From Pseudomonas brassicacearum (GTDB lineage Bacteria; Pseudomonadota; Gammaproteobacteria; Pseudomonadales; Pseudomonadaceae): a stretch of DNA of 64,000 nucleotides. This document shows positions 37,402-47,395 of the stretch, one piece after another (position 1 is the first letter of the stretch; every line of letters begins with the position of its first letter). Location of the stretch: the NCBI RefSeq assembly GCF_003732225.1, contig NZ_MOBJ01000009.1:124001-188000 (forward strand). The letters run 5' to 3'. The notes below the pieces were generated by a model. That model had not been told where the DNA came from, did no database searches, and saw only the letters and a list, made by a program, of their open reading frames with translations. Made by a program: the position numbers and the translations under genes.

Positions 37402-39003
37402 ATGCCTTACCCTTCAAGGATGACGCTTTTGCCTACCCCCATTCACGATCCTCATTACGCCCCCGGCGGCCCTCTTAAACGCTTGCCTCTGCGCAAAGCC
37501 GCGGTGATGTTTGTTGCGGCGGTTTGCCTGTGTTTGTGTGGCTTGCTTTACCTGCAACTGGAGCAGTCCCGGCGCCACGATTTGTCGCTGGCCGAGGTGG
37601 CATCGGCGAACCTGACACGGGCGATGGCGCAGCAGGCTCAGGACACGTTTTTGAGTGCGGACCTGGTGATGACCAGCCTGGTCGACTGGATTCAGGCGGA
37701 CGGTTTTGGCGTGGTGCAGAACCCGCGGTTGCAGCGGACCTTTGCGCGGCGGGTGCAGGCGCTTGAGCAGTTACACGGGTTGTTCCTGTTCGATAAAAAC
37801 GGCCAGTGGGTGGTGACGTCGTTTGATGATTTGCCGCGTGGTGGGGGTGTGGCTGATCGCGACTACTTCACGTTCCATCAGCAAAATCCTTCGTTGCTCG
37901 CGCACATCGGGCCGGCGATTCGGAGCCGGCAGAACGGCGAGTGGATTATTCCGCTTTCCCGGCGGGTGAACGACCGGAACGGCGAGTTCCAGGGCGTATT
38001 GATGGCCGGGATCAAGCTGGCGTACTTCGATCAGTTCTTCAAAAGCTTCAGCCTCGATGACAATGGCGCGATGTCTCTGGTGTTGGCGGACGGGACGTTG
38101 CTGGCCAGGCGACCGTTTGAGGAGGCGCGAATAGGCGAGTCCCTGATGCACGGAGATATTTTCCAGAAGTACCTGCCCCATGCCAGTTCCGGGAATGTGA
38201 TGATCCGTTCGGTGGTGGACGGCGTGGTTCGGCTGTATGGCTATCGTCAATTGGACGCTTATCCGCTGGTGGTTGCGGCGGCGACACCCGAGGAGGTGAT
38301 TCTTCGGGGCTGGTACGCCAGCGCCTATCAATCCAGTGTCATTGTTGCCCTGGTGGTGCTCGGCGTTGGCTTGTTCGGCTGGGTGTTTGTACTGCAGGTT
38401 CGCAACGGTGAACTCATCGAGGCGGACTTGCGTACCGCGCAAGAGCGCCTGGAAGTCATCGCGACTCACGACAGTCTGACCGGGTTGGCGAATCGTCGGC
38501 TGTTTGAACGGGCGCTCGACATCGAGTTTGCACGGGGTGCCCGTCAACAGCGTTCGTTGAGCCTGATCATGCTCGATATCGATTTCTTCAAGCGTTACAA
38601 CGACACCTACGGTCACGTGGCGGGGGATCAGTGCCTGGCGGAAGTGGCGCGTGTGGTGAAAGGTTGTTGTCAGCGCAAGTCCGATCTGGCGGTGCGTTAC
38701 GGCGGTGAAGAGTTCGCGGTGCTGCTGCCCGACACTGACATTCACGGCGCCTTTGCGATCGCCGAGCAGATCCGTCACAGCGTCAAGGACAGTCACATCA
38801 TCCATTCCGCCGCGCCGTCGGGGAACCTGACGGTGAGTCTGGGCTGTTATGCGTTTGTACCCAGCGACGGGGACAGCATCGAAGTGTTCATTGAGCGGGC
38901 GGACGCAGCGATGTATCAGGCCAAAAATTTTGGTCGAAACCGCACGATGGTGTTGTCTATGGACGGCAGTCCCGACACGGCTGTGTATTCAGAAGTTTGC
39001 TGA
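37402..39003 (+). CDS. Membrane diguanylate cyclase with periplasmic Cache sensor
   Basis: About 533 residues: a membrane span (near 35-55), a double-Cache-type periplasmic sensor (about 60-300) and a second span (about 310-330). The cytoplasmic GGDEF domain (about 350-515) has DSLTGLANRR and the active YGGEEF site. An inhibitory RxxD (RKSD) lies five residues before it, so c-di-GMP synthesis with product feedback is expected. ATG 37402 has AAGGGA 15 bases upstream; ATG 37420 is an alternative. Single gene. Confidence 0.9.
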   Translation: MPYPSRMTLLPTPIHDPHYAPGGPLKRLPLRKAAVMFVAAVCLCLCGLLYLQLEQSRRHDLSLAEVASANLTRAMAQQAQDTFLSADLVMTSLVDWIQADGFGVVQNPRLQRTFARRVQALEQLHGLFLFDKNGQWVVTSFDDLPRGGGVADRDYFTFHQQNPSLLAHIGPAIRSRQNGEWIIPLSRRVNDRNGEFQGVLMAGIKLAYFDQFFKSFSLDDNGAMSLVLADGTLLARRPFEEARIGESLMHGDIFQKYLPHASSGNVMIRSVVDGVVRLYGYRQLDAYPLVVAAATPEEVILRGWYASAYQSSVIVALVVLGVGLFGWVFVLQVRNGELIEADLRTAQERLEVIATHDSLTGLANRRLFERALDIEFARGARQQRSLSLIMLDIDFFKRYNDTYGHVAGDQCLAEVARVVKGCCQRKSDLAVRYGGEEFAVLLPDTDIHGAFAIAEQIRHSVKDSHIIHSAAPSGNLTVSLGCYAFVPSDGDSIEVFIERADAAMYQAKNFGRNRTMVLSMDGSPDTAVYSEVC

Positions 39004-39065
39004 GGGGCAGGGCATCGGTTGTAGATTGAGTCCGCCTGACATTTTTATTTTTTACGAGGTACGGC

Positions 39066-39965
39066 ATGAAGTATTCACCCACGCGACGTTCATTGTTGAA
39101 GGCAGGACTTACGCTGCCGTTGATCACTCTGGTGGGCCCGGCCTGGGCAAGCGCTTCATCCCCGGATAAATCGCTGGCCGAGCTTTACAAGCAACTCGCC
39201 GAGTTGGAGAGCAGCGCAAAAGGTCGGCTGGGCGTTGCATTGATCAACACTGCCAATGGCCACGACATTCAGTATCGGGGCGGGGAGCGTTTTCCGTTCT
39301 GCAGTACTTTCAAGTTGATGCTGGCCGCAGCGGTGTTGCACAAAAGCATGGCGGAGCCTGGGGTGCTCGACAAACATATCGCCTATGGCGAAGCCGACTT
39401 GCTGTCTTACGCGCCCATTGCCAAACAGAACTTGAAACAGGGCATGAGCGTTGCGCAGTTGTGCGCCGCCACGTTGCAATACAGTGATAACACCGCCGCC
39501 AACTTGTTGATCAAGGAGCTAGGTGGAGTGGCAGCGGTTAACCAGTTCGCCAAGAGCCTGGGTGATCCGGCGTTCCGACTTGATCGCAAGGAACCAGAGT
39601 TGAACACGGCCATTCCTGATGATCCGCGTGACACCACCACACCCGCCGCGATGGCCGCCAGTGTGCAGAAAGTCGTGCTGGGTGACGCGTTGGCAACAGC
39701 GCAGCGCGAGCAGTTGGCGATCTGGCTCAAGGGCAATACCACCGGCGATGCGAGCATTCGGGCCGGGACACCGACGGGTTGGGTCGTCGGCGATAAAACC
39801 GGTAGCGGCGACTATGGCACCACAAACGATGTGGCGGTGCTTTGGCCACAGACGGGCGCGCCCGTAGTACTCGCGGTTTACTTCACCCAACTTCAAAAGG
39901 ACGCCGAAGCGCGGCGTGATGTCCTGGCTTCCGCCACCCGTTTGGTGATGGCGCACTTGTCCTGA
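39066..39965 (+). CDS. Class A beta-lactamase, Tat-exported
   Basis: A 299-residue serine beta-lactamase. The signal carries a twin-arginine motif (TRRSLLKAG), so folded export to the periplasm by Tat is likely. Active-site motifs are complete: CSTFK with Ser80, SDN at 140-142, EPELN with Glu176, and KTGSG at 244-248 followed by DYGTTND as in CTX-M-like enzymes. Cys79 precedes the serine, also as in CTX-M. No ampR-type regulator is adjacent. The substrate range, perhaps including cephalosporins, is inferred only. Confidence 0.93.
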   Translation: MKYSPTRRSLLKAGLTLPLITLVGPAWASASSPDKSLAELYKQLAELESSAKGRLGVALINTANGHDIQYRGGERFPFCSTFKLMLAAAVLHKSMAEPGVLDKHIAYGEADLLSYAPIAKQNLKQGMSVAQLCAATLQYSDNTAANLLIKELGGVAAVNQFAKSLGDPAFRLDRKEPELNTAIPDDPRDTTTPAAMAASVQKVVLGDALATAQREQLAIWLKGNTTGDASIRAGTPTGWVVGDKTGSGDYGTTNDVAVLWPQTGAPVVLAVYFTQLQKDAEARRDVLASATRLVMAHLS

Positions 39966-40021
39966 TTGGCTAAATCAATTGTCGGGCTCCTGGGGTTTTG
40001 ACGTATACCTTGCGGCCATTG

Positions 40022-40052
40022 GCCGGGCGCTGTTCATTGCACAGCGCCCGGC
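40022..40052. terminator. Strong GC hairpin between beta-lactamase and NAT genes
   Basis: Perfect 12-bp arms GCCGGGCGCTGT / ACAGCGCCCGGC with a seven-base loop. There is no T run, so it may attenuate read-through or protect mRNA rather than terminate. Confidence 0.55.
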
Positions 40053-40079
40053 GCGCTTTGCCTGCACAAGGAGTCAGTC

Positions 40080-40907
40080 ATGAATCAACCCGTTCTCAGC
40101 GAAGTCGATCTCTACCTGCAACGCCTGGGCTACGACACACCGCCGCCTCCCACCCTCGATACCCTGCGCGACCTGCAACTGCGCCACACCAGCACCTTCG
40201 CTTTTGAAAATCTCTCGCCGCTGTCCGGTGTTCCGGTGTCCATCGACCTCGATTCGATTCAGCGCAAGCTGCTGCATGATGGCCGGGGCGGGTACTGTTA
40301 CGAACTCAACAACCTGTACATGACGTTGCTACAGCACTTGGGCTTTGAGGTGCGCGGCATTACCGGTCGCGTGGTGATAAACGCTCCGGAGGGCGCCTGG
40401 GCGGCACGTACCCATCGCTTGACCCTGCTGACCCTGAACGGTGTCCGCTACATTACCGACGTGGGCTTCGGCGGCATGGTGCCGACCGCGCCGCTCAGGC
40501 TCGACACCGAAGAAGAACAGGCGACGCCCCACGAACACTATCGCATCACCCTCGGCGACGGCGGCTACACCCTGAGCGCCCAGGTCGCCGGTGAGTGGCG
40601 GGCGATGTATGTATTCGACTTGCAGCGCCAGGAAGACGTCGATTACCAGATCGGCAACTGGTACGTCTCAACCCATCCCGAGTCGCCGTTTCTCCAGCGG
40701 CTGATGGTGGCACGTACTGGGCCAGAGACACGCTACACGCTCAACAACGGCAGCTATGCCATTCACCGGATGGGCGGAGCCAGTGAGCGACGGGAGATTA
40801 CCGATCCTGAGGCGTTGATCGAACTGCTCCGGGAGGCGTTCGGGATTCAAGTGCCTGAGCATCCGACGCTGAGAGCGGCCATCGCGCGGTTGATCGAACC
40901 AAAGTAG
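40080..40907 (+). CDS. nat: Arylamine N-acetyltransferase
   Basis: A 275-residue enzyme that transfers acetyl from acetyl-CoA to arylamines and hydrazines. The Cys-His-Asp triad is visible: Cys73 in GRGGYCYELN, His112 in ARTHRL and Asp127 in TDVGFGG. The first block TFAFENLSPLSG is typical of the family. AAGGAGTCAGTC precedes the ATG. Length matches bacterial NATs. A good terminator follows. Confidence 0.95.
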   Translation: MNQPVLSEVDLYLQRLGYDTPPPPTLDTLRDLQLRHTSTFAFENLSPLSGVPVSIDLDSIQRKLLHDGRGGYCYELNNLYMTLLQHLGFEVRGITGRVVINAPEGAWAARTHRLTLLTLNGVRYITDVGFGGMVPTAPLRLDTEEEQATPHEHYRITLGDGGYTLSAQVAGEWRAMYVFDLQRQEDVDYQIGNWYVSTHPESPFLQRLMVARTGPETRYTLNNGSYAIHRMGGASERREITDPEALIELLREAFGIQVPEHPTLRAAIARLIEPK

Positions 40908-40932
40908 GGAGCGGCTGGAGTCAGACAAGAAG

Positions 40933-40961
40933 AGCAGATCAAACGATCTGCTGTTTTTTTT
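40933..40961 (+). terminator. Rho-independent terminator of nat
   Basis: AGCAGATC / GATCTGCT arms with an AAAC loop, then G and a run of eight T. Confidence 0.93.
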
Positions 40962-41044
40962 GGATGGGCTGTAGAGGCGTTGGGGTGCGTAATAGCTAGC
41001 TTCAAAGGGGGCGAGGTGGATGCTTGTCCATTATGTGACTGATA

Positions 41045-41058
41045 AGTTGTATACAACT
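41045..41058. promoter_or_regulatory. Perfect palindrome upstream of purine permease
   Basis: AGTTGTATACAACT is a 14-bp perfect palindrome 68 bp before the permease ATG. TTGTATACAA-type dyads are typical of GntR-family operators. No regulator gene is next to it, so a repressor encoded elsewhere would act in trans. Confidence 0.6.
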
Positions 41059-41125
41059 CTATAGACATTTGTCCTGACTGTTGCATACAGTGTGCGCATA
41101 ACAAAAAACCAGGGAACCCCCCAAG

Positions 41126-42646
41126 ATGAAAACGCCCTCTGTTTCACACCAACGGCCTGAGGATGAAAACCTCGGGGTCGGCGCGAATATGGCTTACGGC
41201 CTGCAACACGTTCTGACCATGTATGGCGGTATCGTTGCGGTACCACTGATCATCGGCCAGGCGGCCGGGCTTTCTCCGGCCGACATCGGTCTGTTGATTG
41301 CGGCGTCACTGTTTGCGGGGGGGCTGGCGACATTGCTGCAAACCCTCGGTTTACCGTTTTTCGGTTGTCAGTTGCCGCTGGTGCAGGGCGTTTCGTTCTC
41401 GGGCGTCGCAACCATGGTGGCGATCGTCAGTAGCGGCGGCGAGGGTGGTTTCCAGTCGATTCTGGGGGCGGTGATTGCAGCCTCGTTGATCGGGCTGCTG
41501 ATCACGCCGGTGTTCTCTCGAATTACCAAGTTCTTCCCGCCGTTGGTCACCGGCATCGTCATCACCACCATCGGCCTGACGCTGATGCCGGTGGCGGCAC
41601 GCTGGGCCATGGGCGGTAACAGCCATGCCGAGAGCTTCGGCAGCATGGCGAATATCGGTCTGGCGGGATTGACGTTGGTACTGGTGCTGATGCTGAGCAA
41701 GATCGGCAGCGCCACGATCTCCCGTTTGTCGATCCTGTTGGCCATGGTGATCGGTACAGTGATCGCGGTATTCCTCGGCATGGCAGACTTTTCGACGGTC
41801 ACTCAAGGGCCGATGTTCGGTTTCCCGACACCGTTCCACTTCGGCATGCCGACCTTTCACTTCGCCGCGATCCTGTCGATGTGCATCGTGATCATGGTGA
41901 CGCTGGTGGAAACCTCTGCGGATATCCTGGCGGTCGGTGAAATCATCGGCACCAAGGTTGACTCCAAGCGTCTGGGCAACGGGCTGCGAGCTGACATGCT
42001 GTCGAGCATGATCGCGCCGATCTTCGGTTCCTTCACTCAAAGTGCCTTCGCGCAGAACGTCGGGCTGGTGGCGGTGACCGGGATCAAGAGCCGTTACGTG
42101 GTGGCCACGGGCGGGGTGTTCCTGGTGGTGCTCGGCCTATTGCCGGTGATGGGGCGAGTGATCGCCGCTGTACCGACTTCCGTCCTCGGCGGTGCCGGTA
42201 TCGTGCTGTTCGGCACCGTGGCGGCGAGTGGTATTCGTACCCTGTCCAAAGTCGATTACCGCAACAACGTGAACCTGATCATCGTCGCCACTTCCATCGG
42301 CTTCGGCATGATCCCCATCGCCGCACCCAACTTCTACGATCACTTCCCGAGCTGGTTCGCAACCATCTTTCATTCCGGCATCAGCTCGTCGGCGATCATG
42401 GCGATCGTGCTCAACCTGACCTTCAACCACTTCACCGCCGGTAACTCGGACCAGCAATCGGTCTTCGCCGCCGGCACCGAACGGACCCTGCGCTTCCAGG
42501 ATCTGGCGGCGTTGCGTGAAGGAGATTACTTCAGTCACGGCAAACTGCATGACTGTGACGGGAATGAGGTTCCGGTGGTGGTGGATTCGTCTCACGGCCC
42601 GTCGGAGCATCATGCGGGGCATGCCAAAAGCAGTGAGCATGTCTGA
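41126..42646 (+). CDS. Nucleobase:cation symporter-2 family purine (xanthine/urate) permease
   Basis: A 506-residue polytopic protein (12-14 spans) of the NCS2/NAT family. The N-terminus shows GLQHVLTMYGGIVAVPLIIG. The NAT signature region contains QSAFAQNVGLVAVTGIKSRYV, whose QNxG motif is diagnostic, and the residues around it favour xanthine or urate over uracil. It imports purines for catabolism with H+ or Na+. The C-terminal tail is His-rich and cytoplasmic (HGPSEHHAGHAKSSEH). A palindromic operator-like site lies upstream. Confidence 0.9.
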   Translation: MKTPSVSHQRPEDENLGVGANMAYGLQHVLTMYGGIVAVPLIIGQAAGLSPADIGLLIAASLFAGGLATLLQTLGLPFFGCQLPLVQGVSFSGVATMVAIVSSGGEGGFQSILGAVIAASLIGLLITPVFSRITKFFPPLVTGIVITTIGLTLMPVAARWAMGGNSHAESFGSMANIGLAGLTLVLVLMLSKIGSATISRLSILLAMVIGTVIAVFLGMADFSTVTQGPMFGFPTPFHFGMPTFHFAAILSMCIVIMVTLVETSADILAVGEIIGTKVDSKRLGNGLRADMLSSMIAPIFGSFTQSAFAQNVGLVAVTGIKSRYVVATGGVFLVVLGLLPVMGRVIAAVPTSVLGGAGIVLFGTVAASGIRTLSKVDYRNNVNLIIVATSIGFGMIPIAAPNFYDHFPSWFATIFHSGISSSAIMAIVLNLTFNHFTAGNSDQQSVFAAGTERTLRFQDLAALREGDYFSHGKLHDCDGNEVPVVVDSSHGPSEHHAGHAKSSEHV

Positions 42647-42673
42647 CTGCTGCACTCACTGATAAAGCTTTAA

Positions 42674-42756
42674 GATCAAAAGATCGCAGCCTTCGGCGGC
42701 TCCTACTGGCGGACACAAAACTGCGTAGGCGCTGCCGCAGGCTGCGATCTTTTGAT
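42674..42756. repeat. REPIN, second family (GTAGGAGCTGCCGCAGGCTGCGATCT-like)
   Basis: GATCAAAAGATCGCAGCC... (42674 on) is inverted at 42733-42756 (...GGCTGCGATCTTTTGATT), between the permease and tRNA-Asn terminator. Confidence 0.85.
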
Positions 42757-42773
42757 TTTCCATCAGCCACAAA

Positions 42774-42806
42774 AAAGCCCCTGAATCTTTCGATTCAGGG
42801 GCTTTC
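42774..42806. terminator. Terminator between permease and tRNA-Asn
   Basis: AAAGCCCCTGAATC / GATTCAGGGGCTTT arms with a TTTC loop and flanking A and T runs. It serves tRNA-Asn on the minus strand and the permease on the plus strand. Confidence 0.9.
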
Positions 42807-42818
42807 GGTATTGCTGTA

Positions 42819-42894
<76 letters not shown>

Positions 42895-43146
42895 ATGCGC
42901 TGTATGTTACTGATTAAAAAGGACAAGTCAAGCCTGGATTGCTCAAGTGGCACACTTTCCGTTGGGCGGTGATGATTTCGGGGCGAGAAGGGCGTTGTCA
43001 GCCATTGGCGGTTACCAGAATCGTGGCAGGGGTCTACCATGGCCCCCCGGAAGTGGTTTCACGCGCTACCGGCCCTCAGCCGAAAAGGTACGCGTCATGA
43101 CTCACCAACCACTGTTCACTGCTTCCCTGCTGCGCGAGGTGTTCGT

Positions 43147-43380
43147 ATGAGCATCGCTCAGATCAGCTTGCCCAAAGGCGTGGGCCCGCATGCCGAGAAG
43201 CTCTTCGATGCAATCACTCAGGCAAGCACCGCTGATGAGCTGAATCGCGCTGGTGGCAAGGCCGAAGGGTTTGTGCTGGGGCTGGAAAGCACCAAGGCGA
43301 TCAAAAGTCAGGTCGCCGAATCGCTGTATGTGGCGTATGACGACGCCGCCAGTCAGCGTTCAACTGAGCTGGCGGGCTGA
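43147..43380 (+). CDS. Small conserved hypothetical protein
   Basis: A 77-residue soluble protein (MSIAQISLPKGVGPHAEKLFDAITQAST...), largely helical, with no motif I recognise. GAGG lies upstream of ATG 43147; the frame from 43039 lacks support. It converges with a small membrane protein seven bases away. In P. aeruginosa a hypothetical gene also lies beside the aminotransferase here. Confidence 0.65.
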   Translation: MSIAQISLPKGVGPHAEKLFDAITQASTADELNRAGGKAEGFVLGLESTKAIKSQVAESLYVAYDDAASQRSTELAG

Positions 43381-43386
43381 TCGACC

Positions 43387-43590
43387 TTACCCGCCGAAGG
43401 TAAAGGTGCCGAGCATGAATTTGGCATACAGCGACGTGGCGGCCAGTTGCACCAGCCATAGGGCCAGGCCACCGAGAAACACGCCCAGGGCAACCTGCCA
43501 GACCAGCCCGCTGCTGCGTTTGGTCTGGTTGCGTGGCACGAAGTGGTCCAGGTCTTCATCGCGATCAGCGCGTAAATCATCGTTTTTCAT
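43387..43590 (-). CDS. Small single-span membrane protein
   Basis: A 67-residue protein with a charged N-terminus (MKNDDLRADRDEDLDHF), a membrane span (about 29-51; WQVALGVFLGGLALWLVQL) and a short Gly/Phe-ending tail. AGAGAA precedes the ATG. No family recognised. Confidence 0.65.
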   Translation of the reverse strand: MKNDDLRADRDEDLDHFVPRNQTKRSSGLVWQVALGVFLGGLALWLVQLAATSLYAKFMLGTFTFGG

Positions 43591-43625
43591 GTCGGTTCTC
43601 TGAAGTATCGGAAATACGCAGTACG

Positions 43626-43714
43626 TGTGGGAGCGAGCTTGCTCGCGATAGCTTCATCCCAGGCAGCCTATTCATTGCGGCATCTGGCGCATCGCGAGCA
43701 AGCTCGCTCCCACA
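43626..43714. repeat. REPIN, family GTGGGAGCGAGCTTGCTCGCGA
   Basis: Inverted REP units at 43626-43650 and 43690-43714 upstream of the small membrane protein and beyond the aminotransferase terminator. Confidence 0.9.
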
Positions 43715-43776
43715 TTTGGTATGTGTGCAGTCTAGAGTGCTCGTTCTCAGTGCTGATAATTATCTGTTCATCAACG

Positions 43777-43807
43777 AAAAGGGGAAGCCAAACGGCTTCC
43801 CCTTTTC
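43777..43807 (-). terminator. Terminator of the aminotransferase gene
   Basis: AAAAGGGGAAGCC / GGCTTCCCCTTTT arms with an AAAC loop, just after the aminotransferase stop. Confidence 0.9.
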
Positions 43808-43822
43808 TGTCGCGCGTGTGGC

Positions 43823-45019
43823 TTAGATCACCTGAGCGATGGCCTTGGTCACCACGTCGATGTTGCTCTGGTTCAGCGTGGCAACGCAGATGCGGCCGGT
43901 GTCCAGGGCGTAGATGCCGAACTCGTTGCGCAAACGGGTGACTTGCTCAACCGTCAGGCCGGAGTACGAGAACATGCCGCGTTGACGACCGACAAAGCTG
44001 AAGTCACGGTCAGGCGCGTTTTTTGCCAGCAGATCGACCATCTGCGTGCGCATGCCGCGAATGCGCAGACGCATTTCGGCCAGTTCCTGTTCCCACTGCG
44101 CGCGCAGCTCAGGGCTGTTGAGCACGGCGGCAACGATAGCTGCACCGTGGGTCGGCGGGTTAGAGTAGTTGGTGCGGATCACACGTTTGACTTGCGAGAG
44201 TACGCGAGCGCTTTCTTCTTTCGATTCGCTGACGATCGACAGCGCGCCAACACGTTCACCGTACAGCGAGAACGATTTGGAGAACGAGCTGGAAACGAAG
44301 AAGTTCAGGCCCGACTCGGCGAACAGGCGCACGGCAGCGGCGTCTTCGTCGATACCGTCGCCAAAGCCCTGGTAGGCCATGTCGAGGAACGGCACGTGGT
44401 TTTTCGCCTTGATCACGTCCAGCACGTTGTTCCAGTCCGCCGGGCTCAGGTCGACGCCGGTCGGGTTGTGGCAGCACGCGTGCAGCACAACGATCGAGCC
44501 AGTCGGCAGGGCGTTCAGGTCTTCCAGCATGCCGGCGCGGTTCACGTCGTGAGTCGCGGCGTCGTAGTAGCGGTAGTTCTCAACCGGGAATCCAGCGGTT
44601 TCGAACAGCGCGCGGTGGTTTTCCCAGCTAGGGTCGCTGATGGCGACGACGGCGTTCGGCAGCAGTTGCTTGAGGAAGTCAGCGCCGATTTTCAGAGCAC
44701 CGGTACCGCCGACCGACTGAGTGGTAACAACCCGGCCAGCCGCAAGCAGTGGCGAGTCTTTACCGAACAGCAGCTTTTGCACTGCCTGGTCGTACGCGGC
44801 GATGCCGTCGATCGGCAGGTAGCCACGGGAAGCATGTTGAGCGGCGCGAATCGTCTCGGCTTCGATAACGGCTCGCAGGAGTGGAATTCGCCCCTCCTCG
44901 TTGCAGTAAACACCGACGCCCAGGTTGACCTTGTTGGTACGGGTGTCAGCGTTGAATGCTTCGTTGAGGCCCAGGATTGGATCGCGTGGTGCCATTTCGA
45001 CAGCGGAGAAGAGGCTCAT
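43823..45019 (-). CDS. Aspartate/aromatic-amino-acid aminotransferase
   Basis: A 398-residue class I (Ia-gamma) PLP aminotransferase that swaps amino groups between Asp or aromatic amino acids and 2-oxoglutarate. It starts MSLFSAVEMAPRDPILGLNEAF and has NPTGVD, DMAYQGFG and the PLP lysine in SSSFSKSFSLYGERVG. The C-terminal Arg region is GRICVATLNQSN. AspC and TyrB cannot be separated by eye; the residues and its place next to uvrB match the P. aeruginosa aminotransferase beside uvrB. Confidence 0.93.
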   Translation of the reverse strand: MSLFSAVEMAPRDPILGLNEAFNADTRTNKVNLGVGVYCNEEGRIPLLRAVIEAETIRAAQHASRGYLPIDGIAAYDQAVQKLLFGKDSPLLAAGRVVTTQSVGGTGALKIGADFLKQLLPNAVVAISDPSWENHRALFETAGFPVENYRYYDAATHDVNRAGMLEDLNALPTGSIVVLHACCHNPTGVDLSPADWNNVLDVIKAKNHVPFLDMAYQGFGDGIDEDAAAVRLFAESGLNFFVSSSFSKSFSLYGERVGALSIVSESKEESARVLSQVKRVIRTNYSNPPTHGAAIVAAVLNSPELRAQWEQELAEMRLRIRGMRTQMVDLLAKNAPDRDFSFVGRQRGMFSYSGLTVEQVTRLRNEFGIYALDTGRICVATLNQSNIDVVTKAIAQVI

Positions 45020-45355
45020 TATTGCGGCGGCTCTGAATGGAATGTGGAGGGAGGTGTGGCGCTCCAGCCGAATGCACTAGAGCGGTGCACAAACGGGGAG
45101 CTAGTATAGAGGCCAACACCGGGCGCGGCGACAGGCGTTTCCGCTTTTCGGGCAGGTTTTTTCGGATTATTTTTCGGCCGTTCGCCTTATTGTCACGTCA
45201 ATGGCATAGGGGCATGTAGGACGTTTGCCTTGAAACTAGAGGTATTCGGCACCACATCAACGGTTATCATGATTTTTCCCGGCGGCATTCGTCGTGAGCG
45301 GTCTTCATCGTTCGTGCCCGGTCAGCTCGCGCAGGAATGAACCAAGAGGTACGTT
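45020..45355. promoter_or_regulatory. Divergent promoter region, aminotransferase / uvrB
   Basis: The 336 bp between these divergent genes hold promoters for both. No CTGT-N8-ACAG LexA box is seen before uvrB, so SOS control is not evident from sequence. No other gene or repeat is visible. Confidence 0.5.
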
Positions 45356-47371
45356 ATGTCTGAATTCCAGCTAGTGACCCGCTTCGAGCCCGCCGGCGAT
45401 CAGCCGGAAGCCATCCGTTTGATGGTCGAGGGCATCGAGGCCGGGCTGGCGCACCAGACGTTGCTCGGTGTGACCGGTTCGGGCAAGACCTTCAGCATCG
45501 CCAACGTGATCGCCCAGGTGCAGCGGCCGACCCTGGTGCTGGCGCCGAACAAGACCCTGGCCGCGCAGTTATATGGCGAGTTCAAGGCGTTCTTCCCGAA
45601 CAACGCGGTGGAGTACTTCGTTTCCTACTACGACTACTACCAGCCCGAAGCCTACGTGCCGTCGTCCGACACGTTCATTGAGAAAGACGCCTCGATCAAC
45701 GATCACATCGAGCAGATGCGTCTGTCGGCGACCAAAGCCTTGCTGGAGCGCAAGGATGCGATCATCGTCACCACGGTGTCGTGCATCTACGGTCTGGGCA
45801 GCCCGGAAACCTATCTGAAAATGGTGCTGCACGTCGATCGTGGCGACAAGCTCGATCAGCGTGCCTTGCTGCGCCGTTTGGCCGACCTGCAATACACCCG
45901 CAATGACATGGATTTCGCCCGCGCGACCTTCCGCGTGCGTGGCGATGTGATTGATATCCACCCGGCGGAATCCGATTTCGAAGCGATCCGTATTGAGCTC
46001 TTCGATGATGAAGTGGAGAGGATCTCTGCCTTCGATCCGTTGACCGGCGAAGTGATTCGCCAGCTGCCGCGTTTCACCTTCTATCCGAAAAGCCACTATG
46101 TAACACCGCGAGAAACCCTGCTGGGAGCCATCGAAGGGATCAAGGTCGAGCTGCAGGAGCGCCTGGAATACCTGCGCTCCAACAACAAACTGGTGGAAGC
46201 CCAGCGTCTCGAACAACGCACCCGTTTTGACCTGGAAATGATTCTTGAGCTGGGCTACTGCAATGGCATTGAAAACTACTCGCGCTACCTGTCGGGCCGT
46301 GAATCTGGCGAGCCGCCGCCCACCTTGTTCGACTATCTGCCTGCCGATGCCTTGCTGGTAATCGATGAATCCCACGTCAGCGTGCCGCAGGTCGGCGCGA
46401 TGTATAAGGGCGACCGTTCGCGTAAAGAGACATTGGTCGAATACGGTTTCCGGCTGCCCTCGGCACTGGACAACCGGCCGATGCGTTTTGACGAGTGGGA
46501 AAGCATCAGTCCGCAAACGATTTTCGTCTCGGCGACCCCGGGCAACTACGAGGCGGAACACGCCGGTCGAGTGATCGAGCAACTGGTGCGGCCGACCGGT
46601 CTGGTCGATCCGCAAATCGAGATTCGTCCGGCGCTGACTCAGGTCGACGACTTGCTTTCGGAAATCACCAAGCGGGTTGCGCTGGAGGAACGGGTGCTGG
46701 TCACTACGTTGACCAAGCGCATGTCCGAAGACTTGACCGACTACCTTGCCGACCACGGTGTGCGGGTGCGTTATCTGCACTCGGACATTGATACCGTGGA
46801 GCGGGTCGAGATTATCCGCGATTTGCGTCTGGGCACCTTCGATGTGTTGGTGGGGATCAACCTGCTGCGTGAAGGTCTGGACATGCCGGAAGTGTCGCTG
46901 GTGGCGATTCTCGATGCGGACAAGGAGGGCTTCCTGCGCTCCGAACGCTCGCTGATTCAGACCATCGGCCGCGCGGCGCGTAACCTCAACGGTCGGGCGA
47001 TTCTGTATGCCGACCGGATCACCGGCTCTATGGAGCGGGCGATTGGCGAGACCGAGCGGCGTCGCGACAAACAGATCGCGTTCAACCTGGCCAACGGCAT
47101 TACTCCAAAAGGGGTGTTCAAGGACGTCGCCGATATCATGGAAGGCGCCGTCGTGCCGGGCTCGCGCAGCAAGAAGCGCAAAGGGATGGCCAAGGCTGCC
47201 GAGGAAAGTGCCCGGTACGAAAACGAACTGCGCTCGCCGAGCGAAATCGCCAAGCGCATTCGTCAGCTGGAAGAGAAAATGTACCAGCTCGCCCGCGATC
47301 TGGAGTTCGAAGCCGCCGCGCAGACACGCGACGAAATCACCAAGATGCGCGAGCGGTTGTTGACCGTCTGA
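45356..47371 (+). CDS. uvrB: UvrABC excinuclease subunit B
   Basis: UvrB is the damage-verifying helicase of nucleotide excision repair; it receives DNA from UvrA and recruits UvrC. The 671-residue product has Walker A in GVTGSGKTF and the beta-hairpin [21 protein letters not shown] region. It also has the DEAD-type box VIDESHV, helicase motifs QTIGRAARN and the C-terminal UVR domain ([20 protein letters not shown]). The ATG follows AAGAGGTACGTT. A REPIN follows, with no clear terminator. Confidence 0.98.
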   Translation: MSEFQLVTRFEPAGDQPEAIRLMVEGIEAGLAHQTLLGVTGSGKTFSIANVIAQVQRPTLVLAPNKTLAAQLYGEFKAFFPNNAVEYFVSYYDYYQPEAYVPSSDTFIEKDASINDHIEQMRLSATKALLERKDAIIVTTVSCIYGLGSPETYLKMVLHVDRGDKLDQRALLRRLADLQYTRNDMDFARATFRVRGDVIDIHPAESDFEAIRIELFDDEVERISAFDPLTGEVIRQLPRFTFYPKSHYVTPRETLLGAIEGIKVELQERLEYLRSNNKLVEAQRLEQRTRFDLEMILELGYCNGIENYSRYLSGRESGEPPPTLFDYLPADALLVIDESHVSVPQVGAMYKGDRSRKETLVEYGFRLPSALDNRPMRFDEWESISPQTIFVSATPGNYEAEHAGRVIEQLVRPTGLVDPQIEIRPALTQVDDLLSEITKRVALEERVLVTTLTKRMSEDLTDYLADHGVRVRYLHSDIDTVERVEIIRDLRLGTFDVLVGINLLREGLDMPEVSLVAILDADKEGFLRSERSLIQTIGRAARNLNGRAILYADRITGSMERAIGETERRRDKQIAFNLANGITPKGVFKDVADIMEGAVVPGSRSKKRKGMAKAAEESARYENELRSPSEIAKRIRQLEEKMYQLARDLEFEAAAQTRDEITKMRERLLTV

Positions 47372-47395
47372 GATTTGTAGTGATTGTCAGGCCGC

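Noticed and set aside
45020..45355. SOS (LexA) box upstream of uvrB
   Set aside because: No CTGT-N8-ACAG or close variant is seen in the intergenic sequence.
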